Shown piece after piece: positions 14,303 through 21,531 of a stretch of DNA of 21,531 bases. This DNA is from Sulfurimonas sp. (GTDB lineage Bacteria; Campylobacterota; Campylobacteria; Campylobacterales; Sulfurimonadaceae). How positions within the stretch are numbered: the stretch's first letter is position 1; the number at the start of each line of letters is the position of its first letter. A program made the translations under genes and the position numbers. The notes under the pieces were generated by a model that worked only from the letters and a program-made list of their open reading frames with translations, had not been told where the DNA came from and searched no databases. Location: positions 1-21,531 of the forward strand of contig JAKISR010000032.1 in NCBI GenBank assembly GCA_021648465.1, written 5' to 3'.

Positions 14303-17300
14303 TTAGAGGATAATTATTTTCTTTTGATAATTAATACTAATAGGTAAAAATATTTTATCAAACATCTTGCCAACATAAAAATATTTATCATCTTTTTGAA
14401 ACAATACATTTTTATTTTCAAAAAACTGATGTGTTAAGTTTGTATGTAGTTCATTCAATGTAGATAGTGAAGTATTTGAAAGTATAAATGAGTTCAACAC
14501 TGTGTTTGTATCTCCAAGCTCTGCCTCAATATCTTTTATTGTAATTGCTAAGTTCATCTTAGGGTCATTTCTTGGGTTTGAGTTTCTGATACCTTTTGGG
14601 TCTATGAAACTAATGTATTGCTTACCATCTTTTATAATCCACATAATAAAATCTGGATAAAAATTACCCTCAGTGAAAAATCCAAGACCCGTTTTACTTT
14701 GGTTTCTAAGTAAAAATATCTCTTTATCTTGATGTTTATCTTTTAGATATTTTTCTAAATCTTCTACAAAATCTTTTTCGCTAATATTTAGTTCTACTGG
14801 CTTTATTGATAAAGCTGTCATACCTTTATTTGTATAAATCAGAGGATTATAGAGATGTTTGTTAAAATTAAAAACTTTTAAATCAGCTCTATCAAAAGTG
14901 GGAACTCTGCTTTCTTTCAACTCTTTTTCAAGATTTTGTAGTATCTTTATAAGCTCACTTTCTTTCTCTTCTACTGTTACAGTATAACTGTCTATAAAAT
15001 TAGCCTTATCCCTTGTTTTGCACAACTCTCTATATTCTAAATATTTACTCTCCCACTCACTTTTTTTATACTCATAAAATGACTTCATATATTTTTTAAG
15101 AAGTGTAATCATAATTGTTTCAAAGTTAGCAAGGTTCTTGAAGCTATATACATTCATATTGTCTTTTGGAATAAGTAGTTTATACCAATCATTAAATTGA
15201 AGTATCATTTGAATATTTTCTTTAGATATATTTAGATTACTCCAGTTTTTTTCATTTTTGAATTGTTGAAGTGCGAAAAATAGATTATCTATATTAACAA
15301 AACTAAGATGAGTGTCTTGAAGTATCTCGCTATTTAATTCAAGTTTATCTCCACTTCTATTTTTACTTGCTAACTCATCAACTTGTTTGTATAAGCTCAA
15401 TACAACTCTTTTGTGTATAGCTGTTGCTTGAATATACTCTAAATCAAGTTTCACATCTGCTTTGAAGTCTTTTCCATCTTGTATGTCTAACACTTTTAGT
15501 TTCTTAATTTTATAGCTTTCATCATATATCAAAGGTAAAACAAACTCTACTCTCTCATCAGTAGGAACACCCTCATCTTTGAGGTAGTCCTTAAATGCTT
15601 TCATATAATCAGCTTTAAGACCAAATATATTTAGTGTTTCAACTGCTTGATATTTTCGCTCTAACTCTTTACCTCTGATAGCTCTACTTCTCTTTAAGCA
15701 AAAATCATAGCCTTTAAGTCTAACACCACGACCAAAAAGTTGGATAATCTGAGAACCCTCTTTTTTACCTATATTCATAAGACCCATAGTAGAAACTCTC
15801 CAAGAACTCCAACCCTCACTAAACTTCTTTGAACCTATAAGTATATTTAGATTTGATGTAGTGTCATTTATGGTTTTGAAAAGTGAGCTTGAGAAATCCC
15901 TTCTTGCTATACTCATACCATTCGCTTCACATATCTTTACAAGCTTATCACTATCTCCAACATTGATAAGACCAAAGTATTCGTTCTCCCCTATTCTAAG
16001 TGCTATTTCTCCATCAACACCTTTTAGGTTTTCTATGTGAAGTATTCCACTTGCTGCATTAAAGACACTGTTTAATATATCATCAAAAATTTGCGAAGCA
16101 TTTAAATTAGAACTTGCCAAAAAGTTAAACTTATTATCAAATATATCTACACCCTTAGAAGTTTGAAGACCACTATCAAGACTCATAATCTTCTGTATAT
16201 TTGCGATACTTTCACTTTTACTCTTAATAAACTCATCTATAAATAACAGTACATCAACTACATCAGACACATCTTTACCGCTATTTTTTCTAACAGCATT
16301 TACACTTCCACCAACAAATACCATAAGAGGCTTCTCTATGAGATAACTTTCTGCTATTTGCCCACTATGATATATTTTCATCTGTTGATAAAAACTAAGC
16401 AAGGAAGCTGTTAAGTAGGTTTGCTTTATATCTTCACTATCTTCGCTAAGATTTAGGATAGAGTAGTCTTTACCATAACCATCATTATAAAAATACTTGT
16501 AACTATAATCAAATATGATAGCCTTGGTATATTCATTTTCAAGCTCTGTTCTCTTTTTCCCAGTGCTACTGTTAATTTCCTGAGCAAAAGTTGCTGAGTA
16601 TTCAAAAGCAAAACCATTTTCACTTAATTTATCTCTGTTAGTTTTCCATATCTCGCCTTTAGCTCCACGGTGTCCCTCATCAATAAATACAAGGTTATTA
16701 TCTTCAAAGCTATCAACTGCTACTGTCTTATCTCCGTTTTCTTCGCCAAGTTTTGTTATCTCTATAATCTCTATTGCATTACTCTCAAAAAGTCCTTTGC
16801 TATCTTTAGAAAATATTTCTGCTTCTATATTTGAAACTTTAAATTCTTCTAAGTGTTGATTTGACAATCCCTCATTTGGAGTTATCAAAACTGTTTTATT
16901 GATTTTGATTTTACCTTTAGCATAGTGGTTAAACTGCAATATATTCATTTGAAGTAAAAGAGTTTTTCCACTCCCCGTAGCATTATATAAAGCAAGTTTA
17001 TTTAGCTCTGTTTCATCATACTCTGTAAGCTTCTCTTTTTTATCTATATTAGTGTTGAACTCTTTTAGATAAGTGTTTAGGTCTTCAAGTAGTTGCTTCT
17101 TATCATCAAAGTATTTATCTAAGTAAATTTCTATAAACAGTAGTGATAGGTACTGGAAGTATTTCCATTTTATACCACGACCCATAGTCTTAGTATGTCT
17201 TACTATATTTTCATCATATTCTAAAAGCTTATCATCAGTGATTTGCTTACTTGTGCCTATGAGTTTATCTTTGAGTTCGTGATAAAAAAGAGAGTTATCA

Positions 17301-17419
17301 TTTTCATCAAGGTCTTCTAATCGCGATGCTTTTAAGTCTTTTGCTAATGTTTTAAAATCTTCCACACCAAAGAGTGATAATAGATAAGAGTTTAATACTA
17401 ACTTCTCGTTAAACTTCAT
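14303..17419 (-). CDS. res: Type III restriction enzyme Res subunit (helicase-nuclease)
   Basis: The 1038-residue protein has an SF2 helicase core: Walker A ATGSGKT (147-153), Walker B DEGH (247-250), and motif VI QLFGRGVRLKG. A C-terminal PD-(D/E)xK nuclease follows, with Asp923 in PDFIMW and Asp940/Lys942 in FIDPKG. Res uses ATP to translocate and cuts when two unmethylated sites are engaged, working in complex with Mod. The ATG overlaps the end of the AlbA_2 gene by 11 bases. Key residues are intact, so the enzyme looks active. The sequence ends 36 bases before katA. Confidence 0.92.
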   Translation of the reverse strand: MKFNEKLVLNSYLLSLFGVEDFKTLAKDLKASRLEDLDENDNSLFYHELKDKLIGTSKQITDDKLLEYDENIVRHTKTMGRGIKWKYFQYLSLLFIEIYLDKYFDDKKQLLEDLNTYLKEFNTNIDKKEKLTEYDETELNKLALYNATGSGKTLLLQMNILQFNHYAKGKIKINKTVLITPNEGLSNQHLEEFKVSNIEAEIFSKDSKGLFESNAIEIIEITKLGEENGDKTVAVDSFEDNNLVFIDEGHRGAKGEIWKTNRDKLSENGFAFEYSATFAQEINSSTGKKRTELENEYTKAIIFDYSYKYFYNDGYGKDYSILNLSEDSEDIKQTYLTASLLSFYQQMKIYHSGQIAESYLIEKPLMVFVGGSVNAVRKNSGKDVSDVVDVLLFIDEFIKSKSESIANIQKIMSLDSGLQTSKGVDIFDNKFNFLASSNLNASQIFDDILNSVFNAASGILHIENLKGVDGEIALRIGENEYFGLINVGDSDKLVKICEANGMSIARRDFSSSLFKTINDTTSNLNILIGSKKFSEGWSSWRVSTMGLMNIGKKEGSQIIQLFGRGVRLKGYDFCLKRSRAIRGKELERKYQAVETLNIFGLKADYMKAFKDYLKDEGVPTDERVEFVLPLIYDESYKIKKLKVLDIQDGKDFKADVKLDLEYIQATAIHKRVVLSLYKQVDELASKNRSGDKLELNSEILQDTHLSFVNIDNLFFALQQFKNEKNWSNLNISKENIQMILQFNDWYKLLIPKDNMNVYSFKNLANFETIMITLLKKYMKSFYEYKKSEWESKYLEYRELCKTRDKANFIDSYTVTVEEKESELIKILQNLEKELKESRVPTFDRADLKVFNFNKHLYNPLIYTNKGMTALSIKPVELNISEKDFVEDLEKYLKDKHQDKEIFLLRNQSKTGLGFFTEGNFYPDFIMWIIKDGKQYISFIDPKGIRNSNPRNDPKMNLAITIKDIEAELGDTNTVLNSFILSNTSLSTLNELHTNLTHQFFENKNVLFQKDDKYFYVGKMFDKIFLPISINYQKKIIIL

Positions 17420-18854
17420 CTACAATCTCCCAGTATCCATTTTTATCACTTCCAATTCTTCTTAACATATGGTTCTCTTTTAATAATTTTATATTATTTT
17501 CTATAGCTGTCGTTGAAATACCTATTTTTCCAGAGAGTGTACTAATTGTAATTTTTGGATTTTCTTTGATTAAATTCAATATTTTGATTTTATTTTTTGA
17601 TAATTTGGATTTTATTTTTAACTTTTCTTGGTTTTCTCCCAACTTTTCTTGGTTTTCTCCCAACTTTTCTTGGTTTTCTCCCAACTTTTCTTGGTTTTCT
17701 CCCAACTTTTGCCTATAAACAATACTTCTAAATTGCTCCATCTCAACATCATTCACAAACTCAACACTACTGTTTAGTTCCAAAACTCTTTTAATCCCAC
17801 TTCCGTAACCAGTATATGGCAATATACTTTTACAAATAGAACTCAGTATAGGATTTCTTTGTATTGCTATACCATTTTTAATCTTCTCAACAGTCAAAGA
17901 ATTTGTTAGTTTACCTGGACTTATTATCTCCACACGGTTATGAAACATAAATATTTTTATAGATGAATTGATGTAATAATCCCTATGAACTAAAGCATTA
18001 ACTATAAGCTCTGTAAGTACTTCTTTATGTATCTCCAACTGTGCATTTGAATTAAAATCTTCTTGAACTTGATAACTTCTTAGCTGACTCACTAAAAAAC
18101 GCATACTATCCTCATAAAGTTCATCAAATGTTCCTTTAATTGTTTTTTTAGAGATAAATTTAGTAACTCCCACATCATTACCATCAAAATAACAACAATC
18201 TACATAAAAAGATGGATTAAATCTTTGTGGAGTTTCACCAAAGATAAGATTTCCTGCTAGTGTTAAATGGTTGTCTCTTAGTAACTCTAAGTTTGTTAAA
18301 ATAGTTGTTAAATCTAAATCATTTTTATTAAGCTTGTTTAGTATCTCAATATTGTTATTTTTTAAAAATTTTTTGAGTTTAGAAATGTCAATATCATCAA
18401 TAGTAGTTTTATGCACAATATTTTCATCAGGAAAAAGATTTTTAGATTCTGCAAAAAGTCTTCTTAACTCTTGAGGTGATATTTTTCTCTTATCGCTTCC
18501 TGCTTTTGTAAGGTAAATACCATTGTTTGTAGAGTATGGCTTATTGCTTCCCTCATCAATTTTAATAATTAGAATCTTTTTATTTTCAATATTTTCAATC
18601 TGTATTAGCGGATAAATCGGTGGGATAATATGAGTATTTATGACATTTCCAATGAGCTGATTTAACTTTCTTATATCTTTATCGTTTAAACCCACTATCT
18701 TAGAAAAATCATCAACACCAACTATAAGAAATCCACCTCTTGCATTTGAAAAAGCAACAAATTCTTGTGCAAGTTTATCTGCATTTGTAATGCTTGATTT
18801 AAATTGAGTGTAGCTATCTTCCCCGTTTGATATTCTTTGCATTAAATTGTTCAT
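17409..18854 (-). CDS. AlbA_2 (Schlafen-like) DNA-binding / ATPase-domain protein with winged-helix C terminus
   Basis: The 481-residue product has an N-terminal AlbA_2 domain (about 8-130: SYTQFKSSI, FVAFSNARGGFLIVGVDD, KIVGLNDKDI, NGIYLTKAGSDKRKIS). A central region follows with the HATPase-like box LTELIVNALVHRDYY and RVEIISPGKL, then four GENQEKL heptads (about 384-411) and a C-terminal winged helix (KIKILNLIKENPKITISTLSGK). Such proteins are usually called transcriptional regulators or ATP-dependent helicases, without firm function. I chose the ATG at 18854, one base after the mod stop and six bases after GGAG, over a TTG at 18866. Lying between mod and res, it is probably part of the system, perhaps as a regulator. 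Confidence 0.85.
   Translation of the reverse strand: MNNLMQRISNGEDSYTQFKSSITNADKLAQEFVAFSNARGGFLIVGVDDFSKIVGLNDKDIRKLNQLIGNVINTHIIPPIYPLIQIENIENKKILIIKIDEGSNKPYSTNNGIYLTKAGSDKRKISPQELRRLFAESKNLFPDENIVHKTTIDDIDISKLKKFLKNNNIEILNKLNKNDLDLTTILTNLELLRDNHLTLAGNLIFGETPQRFNPSFYVDCCYFDGNDVGVTKFISKKTIKGTFDELYEDSMRFLVSQLRSYQVQEDFNSNAQLEIHKEVLTELIVNALVHRDYYINSSIKIFMFHNRVEIISPGKLTNSLTVEKIKNGIAIQRNPILSSICKSILPYTGYGSGIKRVLELNSSVEFVNDVEMEQFRSIVYRQKLGENQEKLGENQEKLGENQEKLGENQEKLKIKSKLSKNKIKILNLIKENPKITISTLSGKIGISTTAIENNIKLLKENHMLRRIGSDKNGYWEIVDEV
17620..17710. repeat. Four perfect 21-bp tandem repeats plus a partial fifth
   Basis: The unit AACTTTTCTTGGTTTTCTCCC occurs four times without a mismatch (17620-17703), followed by seven bases of a fifth copy. 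On the coding strand each unit encodes the heptad GENQEKL. The lack of any silent change suggests recent expansion by slippage. Copy changes keep the reading frame and would alter linker length. Confidence 0.95.
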
Positions 18855-18855
18855 A

Positions 18856-21531
18856 TCATTCTCCAAACATAAGTCGCTTAAATTCTTGCTCTATCAACTT
18901 CACTTTATAGTGATCTTCATCTTTTCTAAGATTATCTAAGTTGTTATCTCCATTTACATAGATAGTGTCAAACTCTCTGTCATATACTGACCAATCCATT
19001 TTTTTGAAGAACTCGTTCAGCTCATCACTACTTTGCCCATCTCTCCAAATGATAAGGATTTTCTCTTTTTTGAGGTTTTGTCCCTCTACTACAAGATAAC
19101 CTTTAAGTAGTTCTATTCGTTTAACTACAAGCCCTAAGAGGTAGTTAAATGTTTCTACTAAGTCAATATTTGTATCTTTTGTTTCTCCAACACTTGAAGT
19201 AGCAATTTTAAGTTTATAATTAAAGGGTGTGCTAAAAGTATCTATGTTTAGAAGTGAGCCTTGGCTCTCTACATCTAAAGAGTAGTTGAGTATATAATCT
19301 TCTTTAGCTTCTCCATATAAATCTAATGCCTTATCTTGCTCTTCTGTCTTTTTGAATTCAAGGTTATTCAGAGTATCTTCATAGCTTTCAAGTTTGAAGT
19401 ATTTGAAGATTTGAGATACACCATTTTTGGTAGTCGGGTTGCCATCTTTCCAACTGTCTGAGTAGATTACTTTTTGAATACGAGGTTTTGTAACGGTGTC
19501 AAAATATTCTCCCATTTCAATTAATAGATATTTTCTTTTTCCTTTATCTTCACGGTTTAAGTTAATAACAGAGTGTCCCGTTGTTCCTGAACCTGCGAAA
19601 TAATCAAGAACAATAGTTCTATCATTAGAGTTTATTTTTATTAAATAACTTATCATTTCAGTTGATTTTGGAAAACTAAAAGATTTTTCTCCAAAAATAT
19701 TATCTACCTCTTGACTTCCTTTTCCATTCATAAATTTTGTTAAAGCACGAAATGGAACAGTTCTTTGATAAGGATTTCCTTCATTATCAACAAACTGATA
19801 CTGTTTTATATATACTTTCTCTTTATTATCATCCAAGACTATATAGTCATTTATAATTCCCCAGTTGAATTTTTCTTTTCCCCATCTCCAAGTGTTAGGA
19901 GAGCCAAATTTTCCACCTGAATAAATTACTTTTCCTGATGGTAATGTTATTGGATAATCACTTGTTTCAGAATAACTACCTTTATAATCTAAATCTCTTA
20001 AATAGTATTTGCCTCTTTTCTTTAAGTGACTATCAGAATATTTATATTTACTATCTGTATCAACATCAATAACTTTACGATTAAAGTTTAACTTTGAAAA
20101 GTTCTTTGAAAATAGTTGTATATAATCATATTCAATTGCTAAAGTCTTACTATCGTGACCACTACCTGCCTTATTCTCCCTAATCATTGTAGAAATAAAA
20201 TTATTTTCTCCAAAAATTATTTTATTTATGTTTATAAGATTGTTTTGTTCGGTATCATCAATACTACTAAAAATAGCACTATCTTCAGTCATTAATTCTT
20301 TTGATAATGATAATCTATCATACATAAAAGACATCCAAGAACTATGTTGATAATTGTCATTATATAAGAAACCATCACTTCCAGTATTATAAGGAGGGTC
20401 AATATATACGGTTTTTACTTGCTCTTTATATCTATTTTGAAGCAAACTTAATGCTCCAAAGTTTTCACTGTTGATAAGCACTCCATCTATATCATCATCA
20501 AGATTATCAAACTCACTTAGAAGTTTGTATTTGAACTTCATATCAAAAAACTTAGTGTCTAAGACTAAATACTTTTCTTCTTTTAGGTCATCTATATTTT
20601 GAATATCTACATCAAAAAGTTCTTTCCACTCTGCTAATTGTTCTTTGTTTTCTAAAATTATTTTTAGTCTGTCATGCTGAACTTGATTCAGTATCTCTTT
20701 TTTTTGTTTTGGAGATTCCGTGTCAAGCACGGAATGACGAGAGGTGTCTATGATTTTATCAAGAGTGATACAGTAGTTAGTTTCTATGACAAATTTTTTT
20801 TTCTCCCATAACTTCTTTTGTAGTTCTTCAAGCTGAGTAAGAAATGAAATTACTTTTTGAGATACCTGTTTGAAGATTTTAATCTTACCCATCACTTCTT
20901 CATACTTGATAGGACTATCCATAATATCATCTAAAAATAACATCTCATTTTTGATATAGAAGTCTAACTCACGATTTAAAAACTCACCTAAATCTTTATG
21001 AATAAAATAATCAAAAGAGTTTCTGCTTGTGTAGTTTTTTAAGTGCTTTTCAAAGAGTGTTCTTTTTTTATTTTTCTCTGTGGGTGCTAATTCATTGAGT
21101 GCTATTATAAACTCTAAGTTTTCAATACTCTCAAGTGCTTTAGCTATCGCTTCTTCATTTAATTTATCTTGCTTAAAACCTTTTCCTACTGCTTTATACT
21201 CAAAGTTTATGTATAGCTCATCATTTATCACTTTACATGAATTACTCTCTAAGATTACAAATCTTCTCTCTTTATCACTTGTAGCTTTGTTGTTATTACT
21301 TTCTGTTTCGGCATCACTAAGCTTTAGGTGTATTATTTTGTCATTTACTGTAAAAGTATAATCTCTAAAATACTCTCCACTTTTTATATAGTATTGGTCG
21401 CTATTAGCCCAGTGAAGTTTTACTTCTTCTCCCTCATAAGGGATAGCATAAGTATCTTTTTTATATCTTCTAAGGCTTACAAAATCCCCATCTTTATAGT
21501 ATCGCTTAAAAAAGTTAGCTAAGTGAGAAAA
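18856..21531 (-). CDS. mod: Type III DNA methyltransferase Mod subunit, 5' end outside the window
   Basis: The frame is open through the right edge: 100 further codons (from FSHLANFFKRYYKDGDF) precede the first visible GTG at 21231, which is therefore not the start. The 891 visible residues contain a helical N-terminal region. DPPYNTGSDGFLYND follows (DPPY at 20400-20389), and FAGSGTTGHSVIN comes later near 19590. DPPY before FxGxG is the beta-class order of type III Mod. Mod recognises the target site and methylates adenine on one strand. A repeat-derived insert (RHSVLDTESPK...NQVQHD) sits before the catalytic domain. GAATGATATG links the gene to the AlbA_2 gene. Confidence 0.93.
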   Translation of the reverse strand, partial: FSHLANFFKRYYKDGDFVSLRRYKKDTYAIPYEGEEVKLHWANSDQYYIKSGEYFRDYTFTVNDKIIHLKLSDAETESNNNKATSDKERRFVILESNSCKVINDELYINFEYKAVGKGFKQDKLNEEAIAKALESIENLEFIIALNELAPTEKNKKRTLFEKHLKNYTSRNSFDYFIHKDLGEFLNRELDFYIKNEMLFLDDIMDSPIKYEEVMGKIKIFKQVSQKVISFLTQLEELQKKLWEKKKFVIETNYCITLDKIIDTSRHSVLDTESPKQKKEILNQVQHDRLKIILENKEQLAEWKELFDVDIQNIDDLKEEKYLVLDTKFFDMKFKYKLLSEFDNLDDDIDGVLINSENFGALSLLQNRYKEQVKTVYIDPPYNTGSDGFLYNDNYQHSSWMSFMYDRLSLSKELMTEDSAIFSSIDDTEQNNLININKIIFGENNFISTMIRENKAGSGHDSKTLAIEYDYIQLFSKNFSKLNFNRKVIDVDTDSKYKYSDSHLKKRGKYYLRDLDYKGSYSETSDYPITLPSGKVIYSGGKFGSPNTWRWGKEKFNWGIINDYIVLDDNKEKVYIKQYQFVDNEGNPYQRTVPFRALTKFMNGKGSQEVDNIFGEKSFSFPKSTEMISYLIKINSNDRTIVLDYFAGSGTTGHSVINLNREDKGKRKYLLIEMGEYFDTVTKPRIQKVIYSDSWKDGNPTTKNGVSQIFKYFKLESYEDTLNNLEFKKTEEQDKALDLYGEAKEDYILNYSLDVESQGSLLNIDTFSTPFNYKLKIATSSVGETKDTNIDLVETFNYLLGLVVKRIELLKGYLVVEGQNLKKEKILIIWRDGQSSDELNEFFKKMDWSVYDREFDTIYVNGDNNLDNLRKDEDHYKVKLIEQEFKRLMFGE
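20671..20738. repeat. Double palindromic mini-repeat inserted in frame in mod
   Basis: Two 27-base units lie head to head around a 14-base T-rich spacer. Both have the form GTCAT-N6-CTTGA-N6'-ATCTC: unit 1 at 20671-20697 with stem GCTGAA/TTCAGT, unit 2 at 20712-20738 on the other strand with stem TCCGTG/CACGGA. AT pairs on both sides extend each stem to 8 bp. The frame is kept, adding about 23 residues to Mod. It resembles dispersed palindromic repeats of other bacteria, including coding ones in Rickettsia. Confidence 0.85.

Noticed and set aside
17620..17710. CRISPR array
   Set aside because: The repeats are directly adjacent without spacers and lie inside a coding frame, so this is a coding tandem repeat.
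20671..20738. Intrinsic terminator between two genes
   Set aside because: The hairpins lie inside an uninterrupted mod frame with conserved methyltransferase sequence on both sides.
14303..21531. Type I restriction system or prophage
   Set aside because: There is no hsdS-like gene and no phage or integrase gene; Mod with DPPY before FAGSG plus a DEGH-helicase/PD-DxK Res is type III.

Overview
The window looks like AT-rich chromosomal DNA of a Campylobacterota (epsilonproteobacterial) species, most likely a free-living Arcobacter/Sulfurimonas-type organism rather than a host-adapted Campylobacter. Reasons: the gene order purC-purS-purQ-(SH3 protein)-plsC-crcB matches, from memory, the Campylobacter jejuni Cj0512-Cj0517 order; dut is the dimeric all-alpha type used in this phylum; and katA is followed by the small ankyrin gene as in Campylobacter (katA-Cj1386). 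The genus assignment is inference.

Layout. (1) 1-2968, plus strand: tail of purC, purS, a possible 28-codon overlapping ORF, purQ, a membrane protein with a C-terminal SH3-like domain, plsC and a broken crcB. (2) 2981-6339, mostly minus strand: an apparently 3'-truncated peptide/nickel-type ABC ATPase, dut, a 57-residue CxxC protein on the plus strand, a yhbP-like gene, a small unknown gene, and a PatB/MalY aminotransferase. (3) 6418-8752, plus strand: a quinol nitric oxide reductase family protein whose active-site and quinol-site residues fit NO dismutase (Nod) better than a true reductase. (4) 8773-10872, minus strand: ovoA (ovothiol synthesis), sharing a bidirectional terminator with the nor/nod gene. 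(5) 11020-12259, plus strand: pgeF, with a promoter suggesting a leaderless mRNA, then a Spy/CpxP-like periplasmic protein. (6) 12340-14266, minus strand: katA and the ankyrin gene. (7) 14303-21531, minus strand: a type III restriction-modification operon, mod - AlbA_2/Schlafen-like gene - res, with overlapping or abutting genes. mod is open to the right edge, so its 5' end lies outside the window.

How the genes fit together. The centre is rich in nitrogen-oxide and peroxide functions: a Nod/qNor-like enzyme, ovothiol synthase, and catalase with its presumed haem-delivery partner. The right third is a defence island abutting katA, leaving katA only 36 bp of upstream DNA, in which a PerR-like operator and a -10 can still be read. 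The strongest new leads are the Nod-like residue pattern (His to Asn and Glu to Gln at the catalytic site, three of four quinol-site residues lost), the in-frame double palindromic mini-repeat inside mod, and the AlbA_2 gene with four perfect 21-bp repeats between mod and res.

No stretch over 300 bases lacks a gene. The longest intergenic region is 10873-11054, which holds divergent promoters. I saw no tRNA, rRNA, CRISPR array, transposase or integrase.
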